Assembly (NCBI RefSeq): GCF_029201545.1
Contig: NZ_CP104007.1
Coordinates: 1,956,501 to 2,020,500 of the forward strand
Direction of reading: 5' to 3'
Source: Devosia sp. FJ2-5-3
Lineage (GTDB): Bacteria; Pseudomonadota; Alphaproteobacteria; Rhizobiales; Devosiaceae
DNA: 64,000 nt
The translations under genes were made by a program, and so were the position numbers. Shown in pieces: positions 42,012-52,014 of the stretch (the first letter of the stretch is position 1; each line of letters opens with the position of its first letter). Under the pieces are notes generated by a model. It made no database searches and was not told the origin of the DNA. It saw only the letters and a list, made by a program, of their open reading frames with translations.

Positions 42012-42123
42012 GACGGGATTTCGGAGCGTTTCACCGTTTCGTGGAAACGATGAAATTGCTCAAAGCCCTTTTATTGTCGCCTTTCCCAACCGCGAAGCCG
42101 TTTCCAATTTTGCCGGAAGCGCT

Positions 42124-42567
42124 CTAGTGCTCTGAAAGGGCCACGAAGTCGCCGGTCAGGCGACCGGCCAGCTTTCCTTCGAGCATGAGGTCTGCCGACA
42201 CTGCGAGCCGGGCCCGGCCGCGGCGGCGGAGCATTTCGAGGAAGGGGCCGATGTCTTGTCCATCGAGGCTCGCTACCGCAGTGAAATCGCCGCCGACGGG
42301 CAGGAGATAATCGGTCGTGGAACGCTGGATGACGACGCGATTGGCGATGGCCTCCGCCTCGAGCCGCAGGTGCAGCACCGACCAGGCGGCCAGCAGGGCA
42401 AGGGTCGCGCCGCTGCCGCCAAAGGCGGTGCCGTGGACATTAATGTTCGGTTCGAGCGGAGCGGCGAGCTCCACGCGATCTGCTCCGGCGCTGATGGCCC
42501 GCACGCCCATGGCCCGGGTGATCGGGATATGGGCATGCAGATAGGCCTCCAGCGCCGAGGCGGTCAT
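42124..42567 (-). CDS. YiiD C-terminal-type thioesterase (hotdog fold)
   Basis: A 147-residue single hotdog domain. [12 protein letters not shown] and [12 protein letters not shown] are the family's opening and active-site region; A-W-S-V-L-H-L-R-L and S-T-T-D-Y-L-L-P-V follow. It probably hydrolyses an acyl-CoA or acyl carrier thioester; the substrate is unknown. Its start overlaps the trmFO stop by 4 nt, so it is in the trmFO operon. Confidence 0.82.
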   Translation of the reverse strand: MTASALEAYLHAHIPITRAMGVRAISAGADRVELAAPLEPNINVHGTAFGGSGATLALLAAWSVLHLRLEAEAIANRVVIQRSTTDYLLPVGGDFTAVASLDGQDIGPFLEMLRRRGRARLAVSADLMLEGKLAGRLTGDFVALSEH

Positions 42568-43946
42568 TGCCAGGCCTTCAGATCTTCGAGGGCGCGGCTG
42601 GTGATGGCCTTGCGCTTGGCCATGGTCTTTTCGGTGCCCCGCCAGCGGGTGACGCCTTCGGGCTTGGAAATCTCGACCTCGGGGAAGAGGCCGAAATTGA
42701 CGTTCATCGGCTGGAACGAGCGGGCGCCACTATAGCTTTCGGCCTCGATATGCCCGCCGGTGACGTGGCCGATTAGGGCGCCGAGAGCCGTGGTGAGCGG
42801 CGGTACGGCCAGGCTTTCGCCACGGGCCTCGGCCGCGGTCATGCGGCCGGTAATCAGCCCGACGGCGGCACTTTCTACATAGCCCTCGACGCCGGTGACC
42901 TGGCCGGCAAAGCGGATGCGTGGATCGGCTTTGAGACGCATATCGGGCCCGAGGACCTTGGGCGAGTTGATGAACGTATTGCGATGCAGGCCGCCGAGGC
43001 GGGCGAACTGCGCGTTTTCGAGGCCCGGGATCATGCGGAAGATTTCAGCCTGGATGCCGTAGCGCATCTTGGTCTGGAAGCCGACCATGTTCCAGAGCGT
43101 GCCCAGGGCATTGTCCTGGCGGAGCTGGACGATGGCGTAGGGTTTTACCGTCGGATTGCGCGGGTTGGTCAGGCCGACCGGCTTCATAGGACCGTGGCGC
43201 AGGGTTTCGACGCCGCGCTCGGCCATGACTTCGATGGGCAGGCAGCCATCGAAATAGGGGACCTTTTCCCAATCCTTGAATTCGTGCAGCGGGGCGGTCT
43301 TCAGCGCCTCGACGAAGGCAAAATACTGGTCGCGGTCCATCGGCAGATTGAGATAGTCCGCGCCATTGCCGCCGGGGCCGACCTTGTCATAGCGCGACTG
43401 CTTCCAGGCGATGTCGTGGTTGATGCTGTCATAGTGGACGATGGGGGCGATGGCATCGAAGAAGGCGAGGGAATCCTCGCCGGTCTTGGCAAGGATCGCT
43501 TCCGCCAGGGCAGGAGAGGTCAGGGGGCCAGAGGCGATGATGACGTGACGCCAGTCCTCGGGCGGCCAACCGGCGATTTCCTCGCGCCGGATGGTGACGT
43601 TGGGGTGATCCTCGAGCGCCTTGGTGACGAGCGCTGAAAAGCCATGCCGATCCACGGCGAGGGCCCCGCCGGCGGGCAGTTTGCTCGCATCGGCTGCCTT
43701 CATGATCAGCGAATTGCAGCGGCGCATCTCCTCGTGGAGAAGGCCGACCGCGTTGTGCTCGTGATCGTCTGAGCGGAAGCTGTTCGAGCAGACCAGCTCG
43801 GCAAAGCTGTCCGTGCTGTGGGCGTCGGTCCCTTTGACGCCGCGCATCTCGTGGAGGATGACCTGGGCGCCGGATTCAGCTGCCTGCCAAGCGGCTTCTG
43901 AGCCTGCGAGGCCGCCGCCGATGATATGAATTGGTTCTTGTGACAT
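42564..43946 (-). CDS. trmFO: Methylenetetrahydrofolate--tRNA-(uracil-5-)-methyltransferase TrmFO
   Basis: A 460-residue FAD-dependent enzyme making m5U54 in tRNA. The N-terminal [16 protein letters not shown] binds [15 protein letters not shown] contains the conserved Cys. [16 protein letters not shown] and [10 protein letters not shown] are also family features. The ATG at 43946 ([11 protein letters not shown]) is preferred to the upstream in-frame start at 43982. Confidence 0.95.
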   Translation of the reverse strand: MSQEPIHIIGGGLAGSEAAWQAAESGAQVILHEMRGVKGTDAHSTDSFAELVCSNSFRSDDHEHNAVGLLHEEMRRCNSLIMKAADASKLPAGGALAVDRHGFSALVTKALEDHPNVTIRREEIAGWPPEDWRHVIIASGPLTSPALAEAILAKTGEDSLAFFDAIAPIVHYDSINHDIAWKQSRYDKVGPGGNGADYLNLPMDRDQYFAFVEALKTAPLHEFKDWEKVPYFDGCLPIEVMAERGVETLRHGPMKPVGLTNPRNPTVKPYAIVQLRQDNALGTLWNMVGFQTKMRYGIQAEIFRMIPGLENAQFARLGGLHRNTFINSPKVLGPDMRLKADPRIRFAGQVTGVEGYVESAAVGLITGRMTAAEARGESLAVPPLTTALGALIGHVTGGHIEAESYSGARSFQPMNVNFGLFPEVEISKPEGVTRWRGTEKTMAKRKAITSRALEDLKAWQ

Positions 43947-43991
43947 GGCGAGCCAAATACCAAGCCCGCCATGCCCCGGCAATGGGCGAGT

Positions 43992-44552
43992 TCAAGCGGC
44001 GCGTCGTTCGTGACGGCCTTCGTTGATTTCTTCGGCGATCTTGTCGCAGAAGGCGTCGAGATCGCCCGGGTTGCGGGAAGTAACGAGGCCCTGGTCGGTG
44101 ACGACGGCGCTGTCTTCCCAGACCCCGCCGGCATTGATCACATCGGTCTTGACGGAGGGGTAGGAGGTGACCTTGCGGCCCTTGATGATGCCGGTTTCGA
44201 CCAGCAACCATGGTGCGTGGCAGATTGCGGCGACGACCTTCTTGTCGTCCCAGAAGGATTTTATGAAATCGAGCGCTGACTGCTCGACTCGCAGGAGATC
44301 GGGATTAATCTGGCCGCCGGGGAGGACGATGGCGTCGTAGTCGTCGGCTTTGACGTCGGAGAGGGTCTTGTCGACGGGAACGCTCTCGCCCCAGTCATCC
44401 TTGTCCCAGCCCTTGATCGCGCCGGACTTAAGGGAGACGATGTCGACCCTGGCGCCGGCCCCACGCAATTTCTCGAGCGGGACCTGGAGTTCGGACTGCT
44501 CGAAGCCATGGGTGGCGAGGATCGCGATCGATTTGCCTGTGAGGTCTTTCAT
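43992..44552 (-). CDS. DJ-1/PfpI family protein (YhbO/PfpI type)
   Basis: A 186-residue class I glutamine amidotransferase-like protein. The nucleophile Cys111 is in A-A-I-C-H-A-P-W with the partner His112; Glu18 is in H-G-F-E-Q-S-E-L. V-L-P-G-G-Q-I-N-P-D and L-V-T-S-R-N-P-G-D are standard. Members have been described as proteases, deglycases or stress chaperones. A small leftward gene lies upstream with its own terminator between. Confidence 0.92.
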   Translation of the reverse strand: MKDLTGKSIAILATHGFEQSELQVPLEKLRGAGARVDIVSLKSGAIKGWDKDDWGESVPVDKTLSDVKADDYDAIVLPGGQINPDLLRVEQSALDFIKSFWDDKKVVAAICHAPWLLVETGIIKGRKVTSYPSVKTDVINAGGVWEDSAVVTDQGLVTSRNPGDLDAFCDKIAEEINEGRHERRAA

Positions 44553-44633
44553 CGGAAAACTCCATCTGTTGGGGGGTGTTCAGCCAACGGGGCGTGGAGT
44601 CGATGGTTCCGCGATTGTCGATCACGGAGTAGG

Positions 44634-44671
44634 CAAAAGAAAACACCCGCGTCTCAGTGAGAAGCGGGCGT
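44634..44671 (-). terminator. Rho-independent terminator of the small 44.7-kb gene
   Basis: On the minus strand a CGCCCGC ... GCGGGTG stem with a 13-nt loop is followed by TTTTCTTTT. It lies 29 nt past the stop of the 49-residue gene. Confidence 0.8.
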
Positions 44672-44699
44672 TCGGATTGTAATATTCGTCAGTATAGTT

Positions 44700-44849
44700 T
44701 TAGAGCGTATTGGCATGGTCACGGGCGATACGATTGATATCGGTACGCACGATGCCCAAATCGCTGAGCTGACGATTGTCGAGAGCGGCCAGTTCACGCA
44801 CGGTCTGCTGATAGGCGGCCCATTTCTTGAAAGTCTTGCGGATGTCCAT
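44700..44849 (-). CDS. DUF1127-type small protein, 49 residues
   Basis: Starts MDIRKTFKKWAAYQQTVREL and continues with A-A-L-D-N-R-Q-L-S-D-L-G-I-V-R-T-D-I-N-R-I-A. The L-x-D-I/L-G-(I/L)-x-R-x-D-I pattern is the DUF1127 (YjiS-like) hallmark. Small proteins of this type in rhizobia are induced by stress or phosphate limitation; their mechanism is only partly known. Ribosome binding site AAGGGA is 6 nt before the ATG. It has its own terminator. Confidence 0.85.
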   Translation of the reverse strand: MDIRKTFKKWAAYQQTVRELAALDNRQLSDLGIVRTDINRIARDHANTL

Positions 44850-44991
44850 TTGAAGTCCCTTTCGTTTACGAGAATGTATATAGGACGGGGCTCGGACGGT
44901 GAGCAGATGGAAATTGATCAGAGAAGCTATGCGTTTTCTGCAAGTCGTTAATCCTGCCCGTTCAGCTTTCGTTAAGCCTCCGGGCAAAGCT

Positions 44992-45021
44992 GTGGCCGCC
45001 GGACGGCAATCCGGCGGCCAC
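44992..45021 (-). terminator. Perfect 12-bp hairpin after the 45.05-kb small gene
   Basis: GTGGCCGCCGGA and TCCGGCGGCCAC with a 6-nt loop. On the minus strand it follows the stop at 45048 by 27 nt. The T run is weak (AGCTTT). Confidence 0.65.
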
Positions 45022-45047
45022 AGGGAATTTCGGGGCGGCTTTGAGGC

Positions 45048-45200
45048 CTAACGGTCGAAGAGCGACCGTGTCATCTTAGAGAAGTCAGGCCCGCTAACCC
45101 CCAGCATGTCGGCATCTCGCGTGGTGGGGACGTCCATTTCCCGCAATTGCTGCTTGATGTCGACCAGGCGCTTCAGGCGCCAAACGGCACGCACGAACAT
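45048..45200 (-). CDS. Short basic protein, 50 residues, DUF1127-like layout
   Basis: MFVRAVWRLKRLVDIKQQLR begins a basic amphipathic helix. A second part follows with T-T-R-D-A-D-M-L-G-V-S-G-P-D-F and the end R-S-L-F-D-R. The D-M-L-G-V-S-G-P-D-F part recalls the L-x-D-I-G-x-x-x-x-D-I of DUF1127, so it may be a diverged member. GAGGGAAT precedes two nearby ATGs (45206 and 45200). It is on the same strand as, and close to, the 49-residue gene. Function unknown. Confidence 0.7.
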   Translation of the reverse strand: MFVRAVWRLKRLVDIKQQLREMDVPTTRDADMLGVSGPDFSKMTRSLFDR

Positions 45201-45206
45201 GGTCAT

Positions 45207-45730
45207 ATTCCCTCAGGGCTGGTTGCAGCACATCGAAGATGGGCCGATTTGCGAGGTGTCGCCAGAGCAGAGAAAGCAGGCGCCGCATGCATGAGGCGCA
45301 TGGCGGTTTTTCACGGTGTTTGAAAGATGCCGAAAATGAGGGCAGTGGTCAATCTGCGGGCATTGCCGTGAGTGCAGTCGCACGAGGCCCCGATTTGTTA
45401 GCAGAGTGCTAGCATTTAGAGAGGTGCAGTGTGAATGGCGCGGACATGCGGCACGGCGCCTCACCGGGGGCGCTACGTGGCATAGGGGGAAGGAGGTCTA
45501 GGGAGAGGTCGTGGCTCACAGACCCCCACCCTCAATCCCTCCCCACGGAGGGGGAGGGAGGCGCATGAGCCGATGAGCCGTTGACACTTGGTCCAGCTCG
45601 GTGCCCACGGACTATTCTGCGTCAGAGGCGGCTCTTCGACTTTGGCACCGTCGTTAGCCTTACCCACCTCACAGTGGCCTCCTCGTTCGCGGGGATGATC
45701 CTGTGGTGGTGCAGTGTGTGTCGGCCGACC
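45207..45730. other. Gene-poor stretch with a dispersed palindrome at 45537-45558
   Basis: No convincing gene. The palindrome arms are CCCTCCCC (45537-45544) and GGGGGAGGG (45550-45558), preceded by GACCCCCACCCT at 45521. A leftward open frame at 45213-45464 has poor composition and no ribosome binding site. Confidence 0.6.
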
Positions 45731-48625
45731 TTACTCAGCTGCCCGGGTGGCGAAGTGGGGGCGGCGTTCCATGACTTCCTTGAGGAAGTGGCCAGTGTGG
45801 GAGCGCGAATTGGACGCGACGTCCTCGGGCGTGCCGCTGGCGACGATCTCGCCGCCGCCGTCGCCGCCCTCGGGGCCAAGGTCGATGATCCAGTCGGCAG
45901 TCTTGATGACTTCGAGATTGTGCTCGATGACGATGACGGTGTTACCGCCGTCGACGAGTTCATGCAGCACTTCAAGAAGCTTGGCTACGTCATGGAAATG
46001 GAGTCCGGTCGTCGGCTCGTCGAGCATGTAGAGCGTGCGGCCGGTGGCGCGCTTGGACAACTCCTTGGAGAGTTTGACGCGCTGGGCCTCGCCGCCCGAA
46101 AGGGTGGTGGCGGGCTGGCCGATCTTCACATAGCCGAGGCCGACGCGCTGGAGCGTCGCGAACTTGTCGCGGATAACCGGCACGGCCGAGAAGAAGTCGA
46201 CGCCCTCGTCGATGGTCATGTCGAGGATGTCGGAGATCGATTTGCCCTTGAACTGGACTTCGAGCGTCTCGCGATTGTAGCGCTTGCCCTTGCAGACGTC
46301 GCAGGTGACGTAGACGTCGGGCAGGAAGTGCATTTCGATCTTGAGGACGCCATCGCCCTCGCACTTCTCGCAGCGCCCGCCCTTGACGTTGAAGGAGAAG
46401 CGGCCCGGGCCATAACCGCGAGTTTTCGCTTCCGGCAGGCTGGCGAACCACTCGCGCAGGGGCGTGAAGGCTCCGGTATATGTCGCCGGATTGGACCGCG
46501 GCGTGCGGCCGATCGGCGACTGGTCGATGTCGATGACCTTGTCTAGGAATTCGAGCCCGGTGAGCGATTCATGCGGGGCCGGGACGACGCGGGCGCCATT
46601 GAGGCGGCGGGCGATGGCCTGGTACATGGTGTCGATCATGAGGGTCGACTTGCCACCGCCGGACACACCGGTAATGGCGACGAAGAGGCCCAGGGGAATG
46701 TCGACCGAGACATTCTTGAGGTTGTTGCCGGTGGCCCCCTTCACAGACAGGGACTTGCCCTTCTTGCCTTCGCGGCGCTCTGCCGGAACGGGAATGCCCA
46801 TGCGGCCCGACAGATATTTACCGGTCAGGCTGTCGGGGTGATTGAGGATGTCCTGGGGCGTGCCCTCGGCGACGATATGGCCGCCGTGAACGCCCGCACC
46901 GGGGCCGATGTCGAGGACATAATCGGCGGTCAGGATCGCGTCCTCATCGTGCTCGACGACGATAACGGTATTGCCGAGGTCGCGCAGGCGCTGAAGAGTT
47001 TCGAGCAGGCGGGCATTGTCCCGCTGGTGCAGCCCGATGGAGGGCTCGTCGAGAACGTAGAGAACGCCGGTGAGACCCGAGCCGATCTGGCTGGCAAGAC
47101 GGATGCGCTGGCTCTCGCCGCCCGACAGCGTGCCGGAATTGCGCGACATGGAGAGATATTCGAGGCCCACATCGTTGAGGAAGTTCAGGCGCTCGCGGAT
47201 TTCCTTGAGGATGCGCTCGCCGATCTGGCTCTGGGTGGGGGTGAGCTTTTCAGAAAGGCCCACAAACCATTTGCTGGCATTGCGGATCGACATCTCGGTG
47301 ACCTTGCCGATGTGCAAGCCATCGATCTTGACGGCCAGCGATTCCGGCTTGAGGCGATAGCCGCCACAGGCCACGCAGGGCTTGGCCGACATGTATTTCT
47401 CGATCTCTTCGCGCATGCCGGCGCTTTCGGTTTCCTTGTAGCGGCGCTCAAGGTTGCCGATGACGCCTTCGAACACTTTTGAGGTGTTGTACTGGCGCAG
47501 GCCATCGTCATAGACGAAGTCGATCTTGGTCTTGTCGGTGCCGTAGAGAACCGCGTGCTGAACCTCGAAGGGCAGCTCGTTCCAGGCGGTGCCGGTTGAG
47601 GCGCCGAAGTGGCGCGCCACGGCCTGCAGGGTCTGGAGATAGAAAGGCGCGCTGGTCTTGGACCAGGGCAGGATGGCACCGTCGCGCAATGACAGGGTGG
47701 GATCGGGCACGATCTGATCGGGATCGATCTTCTGCTCCGTGCCCAGGCCATCGCAGACCGGGCAGGCGCCAAAGGGATTGTTGAAGGAGAAAAGACGCGG
47801 CTCGATCTCGGCAATGGTGAAGCCGGAGACCGGGCAGGCGAATTTTTCCGACATGGTGATCTGGCGCGGCGTGCCGTCTTCGTTTTTCTCGTCGGCCAGT
47901 TCAACCAGGGCAATGCCATCTGCGAGCTTGAGGGCGGTCTCGAAGCTTTCGGCAAGGCGTCCGGAAATGTCTGGTGAGACGACGAGGCGATCGACCACGA
48001 CCTCGATGTCGTGCTTGAACTTCTTGTCGAGCGCGGGCGCTTCCTCGATCTCGTGATATTCGCCGTCGATCTTGACGCGCTGGAAGCCCCTGCGCATGAG
48101 ATCGGCCAGTTCCTTCTTGTATTCGCCCTTGCGGCCGCGCGCGATCGGGGCCAGCAGATAAAGCCGCGTGCCTTCGGGCAGCTCCAGCACCTTGTCGACC
48201 ATCTGCGACACGGTCTGGCTTTCGATGGGAAGGCCGGTGGCGGGCGAATAGGGAATGCCCACGCGCGCATAGAGCAGGCGCAGGTAATCATAGATTTCGG
48301 TGACGGTGCCAACGGTCGAGCGCGGGTTACGCGAGGTCGTCTTCTGCTCGATGGAAATGGCGGGCGACAGGCCCTCGATGTGCTCGACATCGGGCTTCTG
48401 CATCATCTCGAGGAACTGGCGCGCATAGGCGGAGAGGCTCTCCACATAGCGGCGCTGACCCTCGGCATAGATGGTGTCGAAGGCGAGCGAGGATTTGCCC
48501 GAGCCCGAAAGTCCCGTCATCACGATGAGGCTGTCGCGCGGCAGTTTGACGTCAATGCCCTTCAGATTGTGTTCACGCGCGCCGCGAACAATGATCTCGC
48601 GGTTCTGACTGGGCATAGACTTCAT
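45731..48625 (-). CDS. uvrA: UvrABC excision repair subunit A
   Basis: A 964-residue damage sensor of nucleotide excision repair. Two ABC cassettes: Walker [10 protein letters not shown] near the N terminus and G-V-S-G-G-G-K-S-T near residue 660; signatures [11 protein letters not shown] and [11 protein letters not shown]. Zinc modules: [15 protein letters not shown] and C-E-K-C-E-G-D-G ... C-D-V-C-K-G. A LexA-type box lies about 190 nt upstream of the start, so SOS induction is expected. Start ATG at 48625 (MKSMPSQNR) is chosen; 48616 is an alternative. Confidence 0.97.
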   Translation of the reverse strand: MKSMPSQNREIIVRGAREHNLKGIDVKLPRDSLIVMTGLSGSGKSSLAFDTIYAEGQRRYVESLSAYARQFLEMMQKPDVEHIEGLSPAISIEQKTTSRNPRSTVGTVTEIYDYLRLLYARVGIPYSPATGLPIESQTVSQMVDKVLELPEGTRLYLLAPIARGRKGEYKKELADLMRRGFQRVKIDGEYHEIEEAPALDKKFKHDIEVVVDRLVVSPDISGRLAESFETALKLADGIALVELADEKNEDGTPRQITMSEKFACPVSGFTIAEIEPRLFSFNNPFGACPVCDGLGTEQKIDPDQIVPDPTLSLRDGAILPWSKTSAPFYLQTLQAVARHFGASTGTAWNELPFEVQHAVLYGTDKTKIDFVYDDGLRQYNTSKVFEGVIGNLERRYKETESAGMREEIEKYMSAKPCVACGGYRLKPESLAVKIDGLHIGKVTEMSIRNASKWFVGLSEKLTPTQSQIGERILKEIRERLNFLNDVGLEYLSMSRNSGTLSGGESQRIRLASQIGSGLTGVLYVLDEPSIGLHQRDNARLLETLQRLRDLGNTVIVVEHDEDAILTADYVLDIGPGAGVHGGHIVAEGTPQDILNHPDSLTGKYLSGRMGIPVPAERREGKKGKSLSVKGATGNNLKNVSVDIPLGLFVAITGVSGGGKSTLMIDTMYQAIARRLNGARVVPAPHESLTGLEFLDKVIDIDQSPIGRTPRSNPATYTGAFTPLREWFASLPEAKTRGYGPGRFSFNVKGGRCEKCEGDGVLKIEMHFLPDVYVTCDVCKGKRYNRETLEVQFKGKSISDILDMTIDEGVDFFSAVPVIRDKFATLQRVGLGYVKIGQPATTLSGGEAQRVKLSKELSKRATGRTLYMLDEPTTGLHFHDVAKLLEVLHELVDGGNTVIVIEHNLEVIKTADWIIDLGPEGGDGGGEIVASGTPEDVASNSRSHTGHFLKEVMERRPHFATRAAE

Positions 48626-48808
48626 TTTCACGTCCGTGGCTTGTCGTGCCGATGAAAGGCACAGCAGCAAAGGGGGCAAGAGGGGCTGGAGAGCCCATCA
48701 GATAAGCGTAGCGGGGCCGGGCTGCAAGCCGTCGTCTTCTCGGGCTTGCGCAGCCGGCTTTCACCTTAGCGTGTCCCGAAGCGCCAGCAAAAGCACGTTT
48801 GATCTTGT

Positions 48809-48823
48809 GAACATTTGCAGAAC
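48809..48823. promoter_or_regulatory. Alphaproteobacterial LexA (SOS) box upstream of uvrA
   Basis: GAAC-ATTTGCA-GAAC, an exact match to the alphaproteobacterial GAAC-N7-GAAC operator. It lies in the uvrA upstream region, before the lysE end. Confidence 0.85.
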
Positions 48824-48894
48824 ATCCGGGATTCGGTCAAGTCGCTATGCGGGATGGCGCTGACAGACGCTGTCAGGAGCGTTCGGGGCCATGA

Positions 48895-49539
48895 TCAGCC
48901 GGCAATTGACATGGTCAGCCCATGCCAGGCGGTGAAGAGGGCGACGACGATAAAGAGCGCGCCGGCTGCCCGGCCGATCCAGATCGTGGCGGCGGGATTG
49001 CCGACCAGTGCGTCGCGGCCCCGGCCGGCGGCCAGCGCCAGGGCGCCGTAGACAGCGCCCTGCATCAGGACGGTGATGATGCCAAGAGCGATTGCCTGGG
49101 TCCAGACCGGGCCGAATTCGGGGCGAAGGAACTGGGGGAAGACCGCCAGCACGAAGAGATAGGCCTTGGGATTGAGAAGGCAGGTAATGGCGCCCTGGCG
49201 GAAGGCAGACCAATCGGTGCGGGTTGTCGCCTGTCCGATGCCTTCGACAGTAATGGCGCTGCGCAGGAGCGTATAGCCGATCCAGGCCATGTAGGCGGCG
49301 CCGACAAGCACCATGGCCTGGAACAGCGCATTGGGAAGCTGGGCCAGGACGCCCACCGCCACCGCGCCGAAAAGGGCATGGACAGCACCGCCCAGCATGA
49401 CACCGGCAAGAGCCGCGAAGCCGAGACGCCGGCCACCAGTGAGGGCGTTGGCGAGAATGTAGAACATGTCCATGCCCGGCACGACGATGATGCCGAAGAC
49501 GAGGATCGTGTAGATCCAGAGCGCTTGTGCGTAATCCAT
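48895..49539 (-). CDS. LysE/RhtB-family amino acid exporter
   Basis: A 214-residue, six-span transporter. It has the family opening V-V-P-G-M-D-M-F-Y-I-L-A-N-A (a P-G-P-x-M-x-x-V variant), R-L-G-F-A-A-L-A-G-V-M-L-G, and the middle motif N-P-K-A-Y-L-F-V-L-A-V-F-P-Q-F. Likely an exporter of an amino acid or small metabolite; the substrate is unknown. It lies on the same strand as uvrA, but the SOS box between them suggests separate transcripts. Confidence 0.88.
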   Translation of the reverse strand: MDYAQALWIYTILVFGIIVVPGMDMFYILANALTGGRRLGFAALAGVMLGGAVHALFGAVAVGVLAQLPNALFQAMVLVGAAYMAWIGYTLLRSAITVEGIGQATTRTDWSAFRQGAITCLLNPKAYLFVLAVFPQFLRPEFGPVWTQAIALGIITVLMQGAVYGALALAAGRGRDALVGNPAATIWIGRAAGALFIVVALFTAWHGLTMSIAG

Positions 49540-49646
49540 GTTCCATCCCCCAGGTGTGACCGGGGAATGGACGAGGTGTGCTGACAGGGCGTGTCAGGAA
49601 CAATCCGGAATGCCTTGCCGGGAGTGGTCGGCAGGCCAGCCGGGCG

Positions 49647-50030
49647 TCAGACTTTTTCGACTTCGCCGCCCGCGTCGACCCAATCGGGTTTGAAACCGCC
49701 GAGATTGTGGACATTGGTGTAGCCCATCTGGCGCAGCGTCGCGCCGCTGAGGGCGGAGCGTCCGCCGGAGGCGCAATGGAGGATGATTGGGCGATCGGGG
49801 CTGAGATTGGCGTCGTGATATTGCGAGGTGGCATCGGCGCGGAATTCGAGCATGCCGCGAGGGATGTTCACCGAGCCGGGGATCTTGCCGGCGGCAGCCA
49901 GCTCAGCGGGATCGCGGACGTCGACGATGACAGCGTTCTGCTCCTTGACCATGCGGTGGGCTTCGTCGGCGGAAATGCGGGGCACCTCGGCATTGGCTGC
50001 GGCAAGCATGTCTTTGACATTGGTGGGCAT
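49647..50030 (-). CDS. Rhodanese-domain sulfurtransferase
   Basis: A 127-residue single rhodanese domain with the active-site Cys86 in I-L-H-C-A-S-G-G-R-S. Other family features are V-I-V-D-V-R-D-P-A-E, G-K-I-P-G-S-V-N-I-P-R-G-M and Q-M-G-Y-T-N-V-H-N-L-G-G-F. It can carry persulfide sulfur. The ATG at 50030 has GGGAG upstream; the longer frame upstream is not needed. Confidence 0.92.
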   Translation of the reverse strand: MPTNVKDMLAAANAEVPRISADEAHRMVKEQNAVIVDVRDPAELAAAGKIPGSVNIPRGMLEFRADATSQYHDANLSPDRPIILHCASGGRSALSGATLRQMGYTNVHNLGGFKPDWVDAGGEVEKV

Positions 50031-50129
50031 GTGGAGTTCTCCCTGGCTGGTTGTGGCGTGAGGATAGGGCCGGGGCGTGGCGGAAGCGAGGCCGGTATTT
50101 CTGAGGTGTGGTGAAGGACCCCCACCTAA

Positions 50130-50151
50130 CCTCCCCCTGGTCAGGGGGAGG
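50130..50151. repeat. Dispersed palindrome copy between rhodanese and CoA-transferase genes
   Basis: CCTCCCCC, loop TGGTCA, GGGGGAGG, with GACCCCCACCTAA directly in front (50117 on). It shares the lead-in seen at 21.38 kb. Confidence 0.75.
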
Positions 50152-50212
50152 GATGCATCGGGCGTAAGGTGGCAGCGGTGCTCATGTCGCCGGGCGTGCG
50201 CCTGGCTGTGGC

Positions 50213-51709
50213 CTAGGCCTTCATGGTGCCTGTCTGCTGGCGGCGGGTGTGCCAGGAGAAGGCTTCTTCGAGGATATGCGGGGTGTGGCCGCCGCGGGCC
50301 AGGGCGCGGGTGAAATAGTCGTTCATCTGGTCGCGATAGGTGGGGTGCACGCAATTGTCGATGATGATCCGGGCGCGCTCGCGCGGGGCGAGGCCGCGCA
50401 GATCGGCGAGACCGATCTCGGTGACGAGAATATCGACATCATGCTCGGTGTGGTCGACATGGCTGACCATGGGGACGACCGAGGAAATGGCGCCATCCTT
50501 GGCCAGCGATTTGGTGACGAAAATCGAGAGATAGGCATTGCGGGCGAAATCGCCGGAACCGCCAATGCCGTTCATCATCATGGTGCCGTCGACATGGGTG
50601 GAATTGACGTTGCCATAGATGTCGAATTCGAGCGCGGTATTGATGCCAATGATGCCCAGGCGCCGGATGACTTCCGGGTGGTTGGAGATTTCCTGTGGGC
50701 GGAGGACCAGCTTGTCCTTGTAGCGCTCGAAATGCTCATAGATGCGCGAGGCGTAGGGGGCGCTGAGGCTGAAGGAGGAGGCCGAGGCAAAGGTGAGCTT
50801 GCCGGCATCGAAGAGGTCAAAGGTGGAGTCCTGCAGGACCTCGCTATACATGCGCAGATTGTGGAAGGGGCCGTCGGCGAGGCCCTGAAGCACGGAATTG
50901 GCGATGGAGCCGACGCCGGCCTGGAGGGGCTGCAGTGAGAGATTGAGCCGGCCCCTCGCGACCTCGCGCTCGAGCAGGCCGATGAGATGGCGGGCAATGG
51001 CCCGGGTGTCGTCATCGGCGGGAACCACGCTCGAGGCGCTGTCCACGGTGTCGGTGACGACGATGGCCGCGATCTTTTCGGGCGGGATCTCGACATAGGG
51101 CGTGCCGATGCGGCTGTCGCAGGCCATGAGCGGGATCGGGGCGCGGGTGGGGCGCTTGGAGGGAATGTAGATGTCGTGCAGGCCATCGAGCCCGAGCGGC
51201 TGGGCGAGGTTGATCTCGACGATGACCTTCTTGGCCAGGATGGCGAGGCTGGCCGAATTGCCGATCGAGGTGGTGGGGACGATGGCGCCGGTCTCGGTGA
51301 TGGCGGCGGCCTCGATGATGGCGTAGTCGACCGGGCCGAGCTGGTTGGAGCGCAGATGCTCCACCGTCTCGCTCAGATGCTGGTCGATGAACATGACCTC
51401 GCCGCGGTTGATGGCCTTACGCAGGGTCGGGTCCGCCTGGAAGGGCATGCGGCGGGCGAGGACGCCGGCCTCGGTCAGCTTGCGGTCGATTTCGTGGCCG
51501 AGCGAGGCGCCGGTGATCAGCGTGATCTTGAAGGGATCGGTATGACCGCGGGCGGCCAGCGCCAGCGGAACGGCCTTGGCATCGCCGGATTTGGTAAAAC
51601 CGCTCATGCCGATCACCATGCCGTCCTCGATCAGCGCGGCGGCGGCCTCGGGCGTCATGATGCGGCCCATGAGGTCGGGATGGCGGATGCGGGTGGTCAA
51701 GTCGCCCAT
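50213..51709 (-). CDS. Acetyl-CoA hydrolase/transferase family protein (succinate:CoA transferase type)
   Basis: A 498-residue class I CoA transferase. V-I-G-M-S-G-F-T-K-S-G-D-A-K-A lies near the N terminus, S-I-G-N-S-A-S is seen in the first half, and the probable catalytic Glu is in A-L-E-F-D-I-Y-G-N-V-N-S-T-H-V. G-I-G-G-S-G-D-F-A-R-N-A and H-V-D-H-T-E-H-D-V-D-I-L-V-T-E-I-G-L-A-D-L-R-G are typical of succinate:acetate CoA transferases. The ATG at 51709 has GAGGAG 7-8 nt upstream; the longer frame is rejected. Confidence 0.9.
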   Translation of the reverse strand: MGDLTTRIRHPDLMGRIMTPEAAAALIEDGMVIGMSGFTKSGDAKAVPLALAARGHTDPFKITLITGASLGHEIDRKLTEAGVLARRMPFQADPTLRKAINRGEVMFIDQHLSETVEHLRSNQLGPVDYAIIEAAAITETGAIVPTTSIGNSASLAILAKKVIVEINLAQPLGLDGLHDIYIPSKRPTRAPIPLMACDSRIGTPYVEIPPEKIAAIVVTDTVDSASSVVPADDDTRAIARHLIGLLEREVARGRLNLSLQPLQAGVGSIANSVLQGLADGPFHNLRMYSEVLQDSTFDLFDAGKLTFASASSFSLSAPYASRIYEHFERYKDKLVLRPQEISNHPEVIRRLGIIGINTALEFDIYGNVNSTHVDGTMMMNGIGGSGDFARNAYLSIFVTKSLAKDGAISSVVPMVSHVDHTEHDVDILVTEIGLADLRGLAPRERARIIIDNCVHPTYRDQMNDYFTRALARGGHTPHILEEAFSWHTRRQQTGTMKA

Positions 51710-51807
51710 TGGCGATCTCCTCATTGTCATAACCATCTGCGTCCGGGGCCTCCAAAATCAAGGCTTCGCCGAGGGGTCAAGTAACAATATTGACTATGCG
51801 CTGACTG

Positions 51808-51822
51808 GAACATATAGTGAAC
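51808..51822. promoter_or_regulatory. LexA (SOS) box upstream of ssb
   Basis: GAAC-ATATAGT-GAAC, an exact GAAC-N7-GAAC match, about 190 nt before the ssb start and about 100 nt before the divergent CoA-transferase start. Confidence 0.85.
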
Positions 51823-52014
51823 ATTAATTGGTGTCAGCTGGTTAGGCTCGATTGGAAAGATGTGGGCGTCGGTAGAATTGTTCATTCTGTCGCCGCGAAA
51901 GAGGCTAAGATGAGCCCAAGAGGCCCCGCGCGGGATATGGCGGCGACGGGTCGAGAGATTTGTGAGGGTCCTGCGACCGAACCCGGGCGGGACTGAATTG
52001 GAAGGGATAGCGCC

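Noticed and set aside
45404..45412. GAGTGCTAG, resembling one arm of the CIRCE heat-shock element
   Set aside because: The partner arm TTAGCACTC at the required 9-nt spacing is missing and no heat-shock gene follows.
45213..45464. Leftward 83-residue frame rich in Cys and His
   Set aside because: No ribosome binding site and the composition is that of non-coding DNA, though the Cys pattern at first looked like zinc binding.
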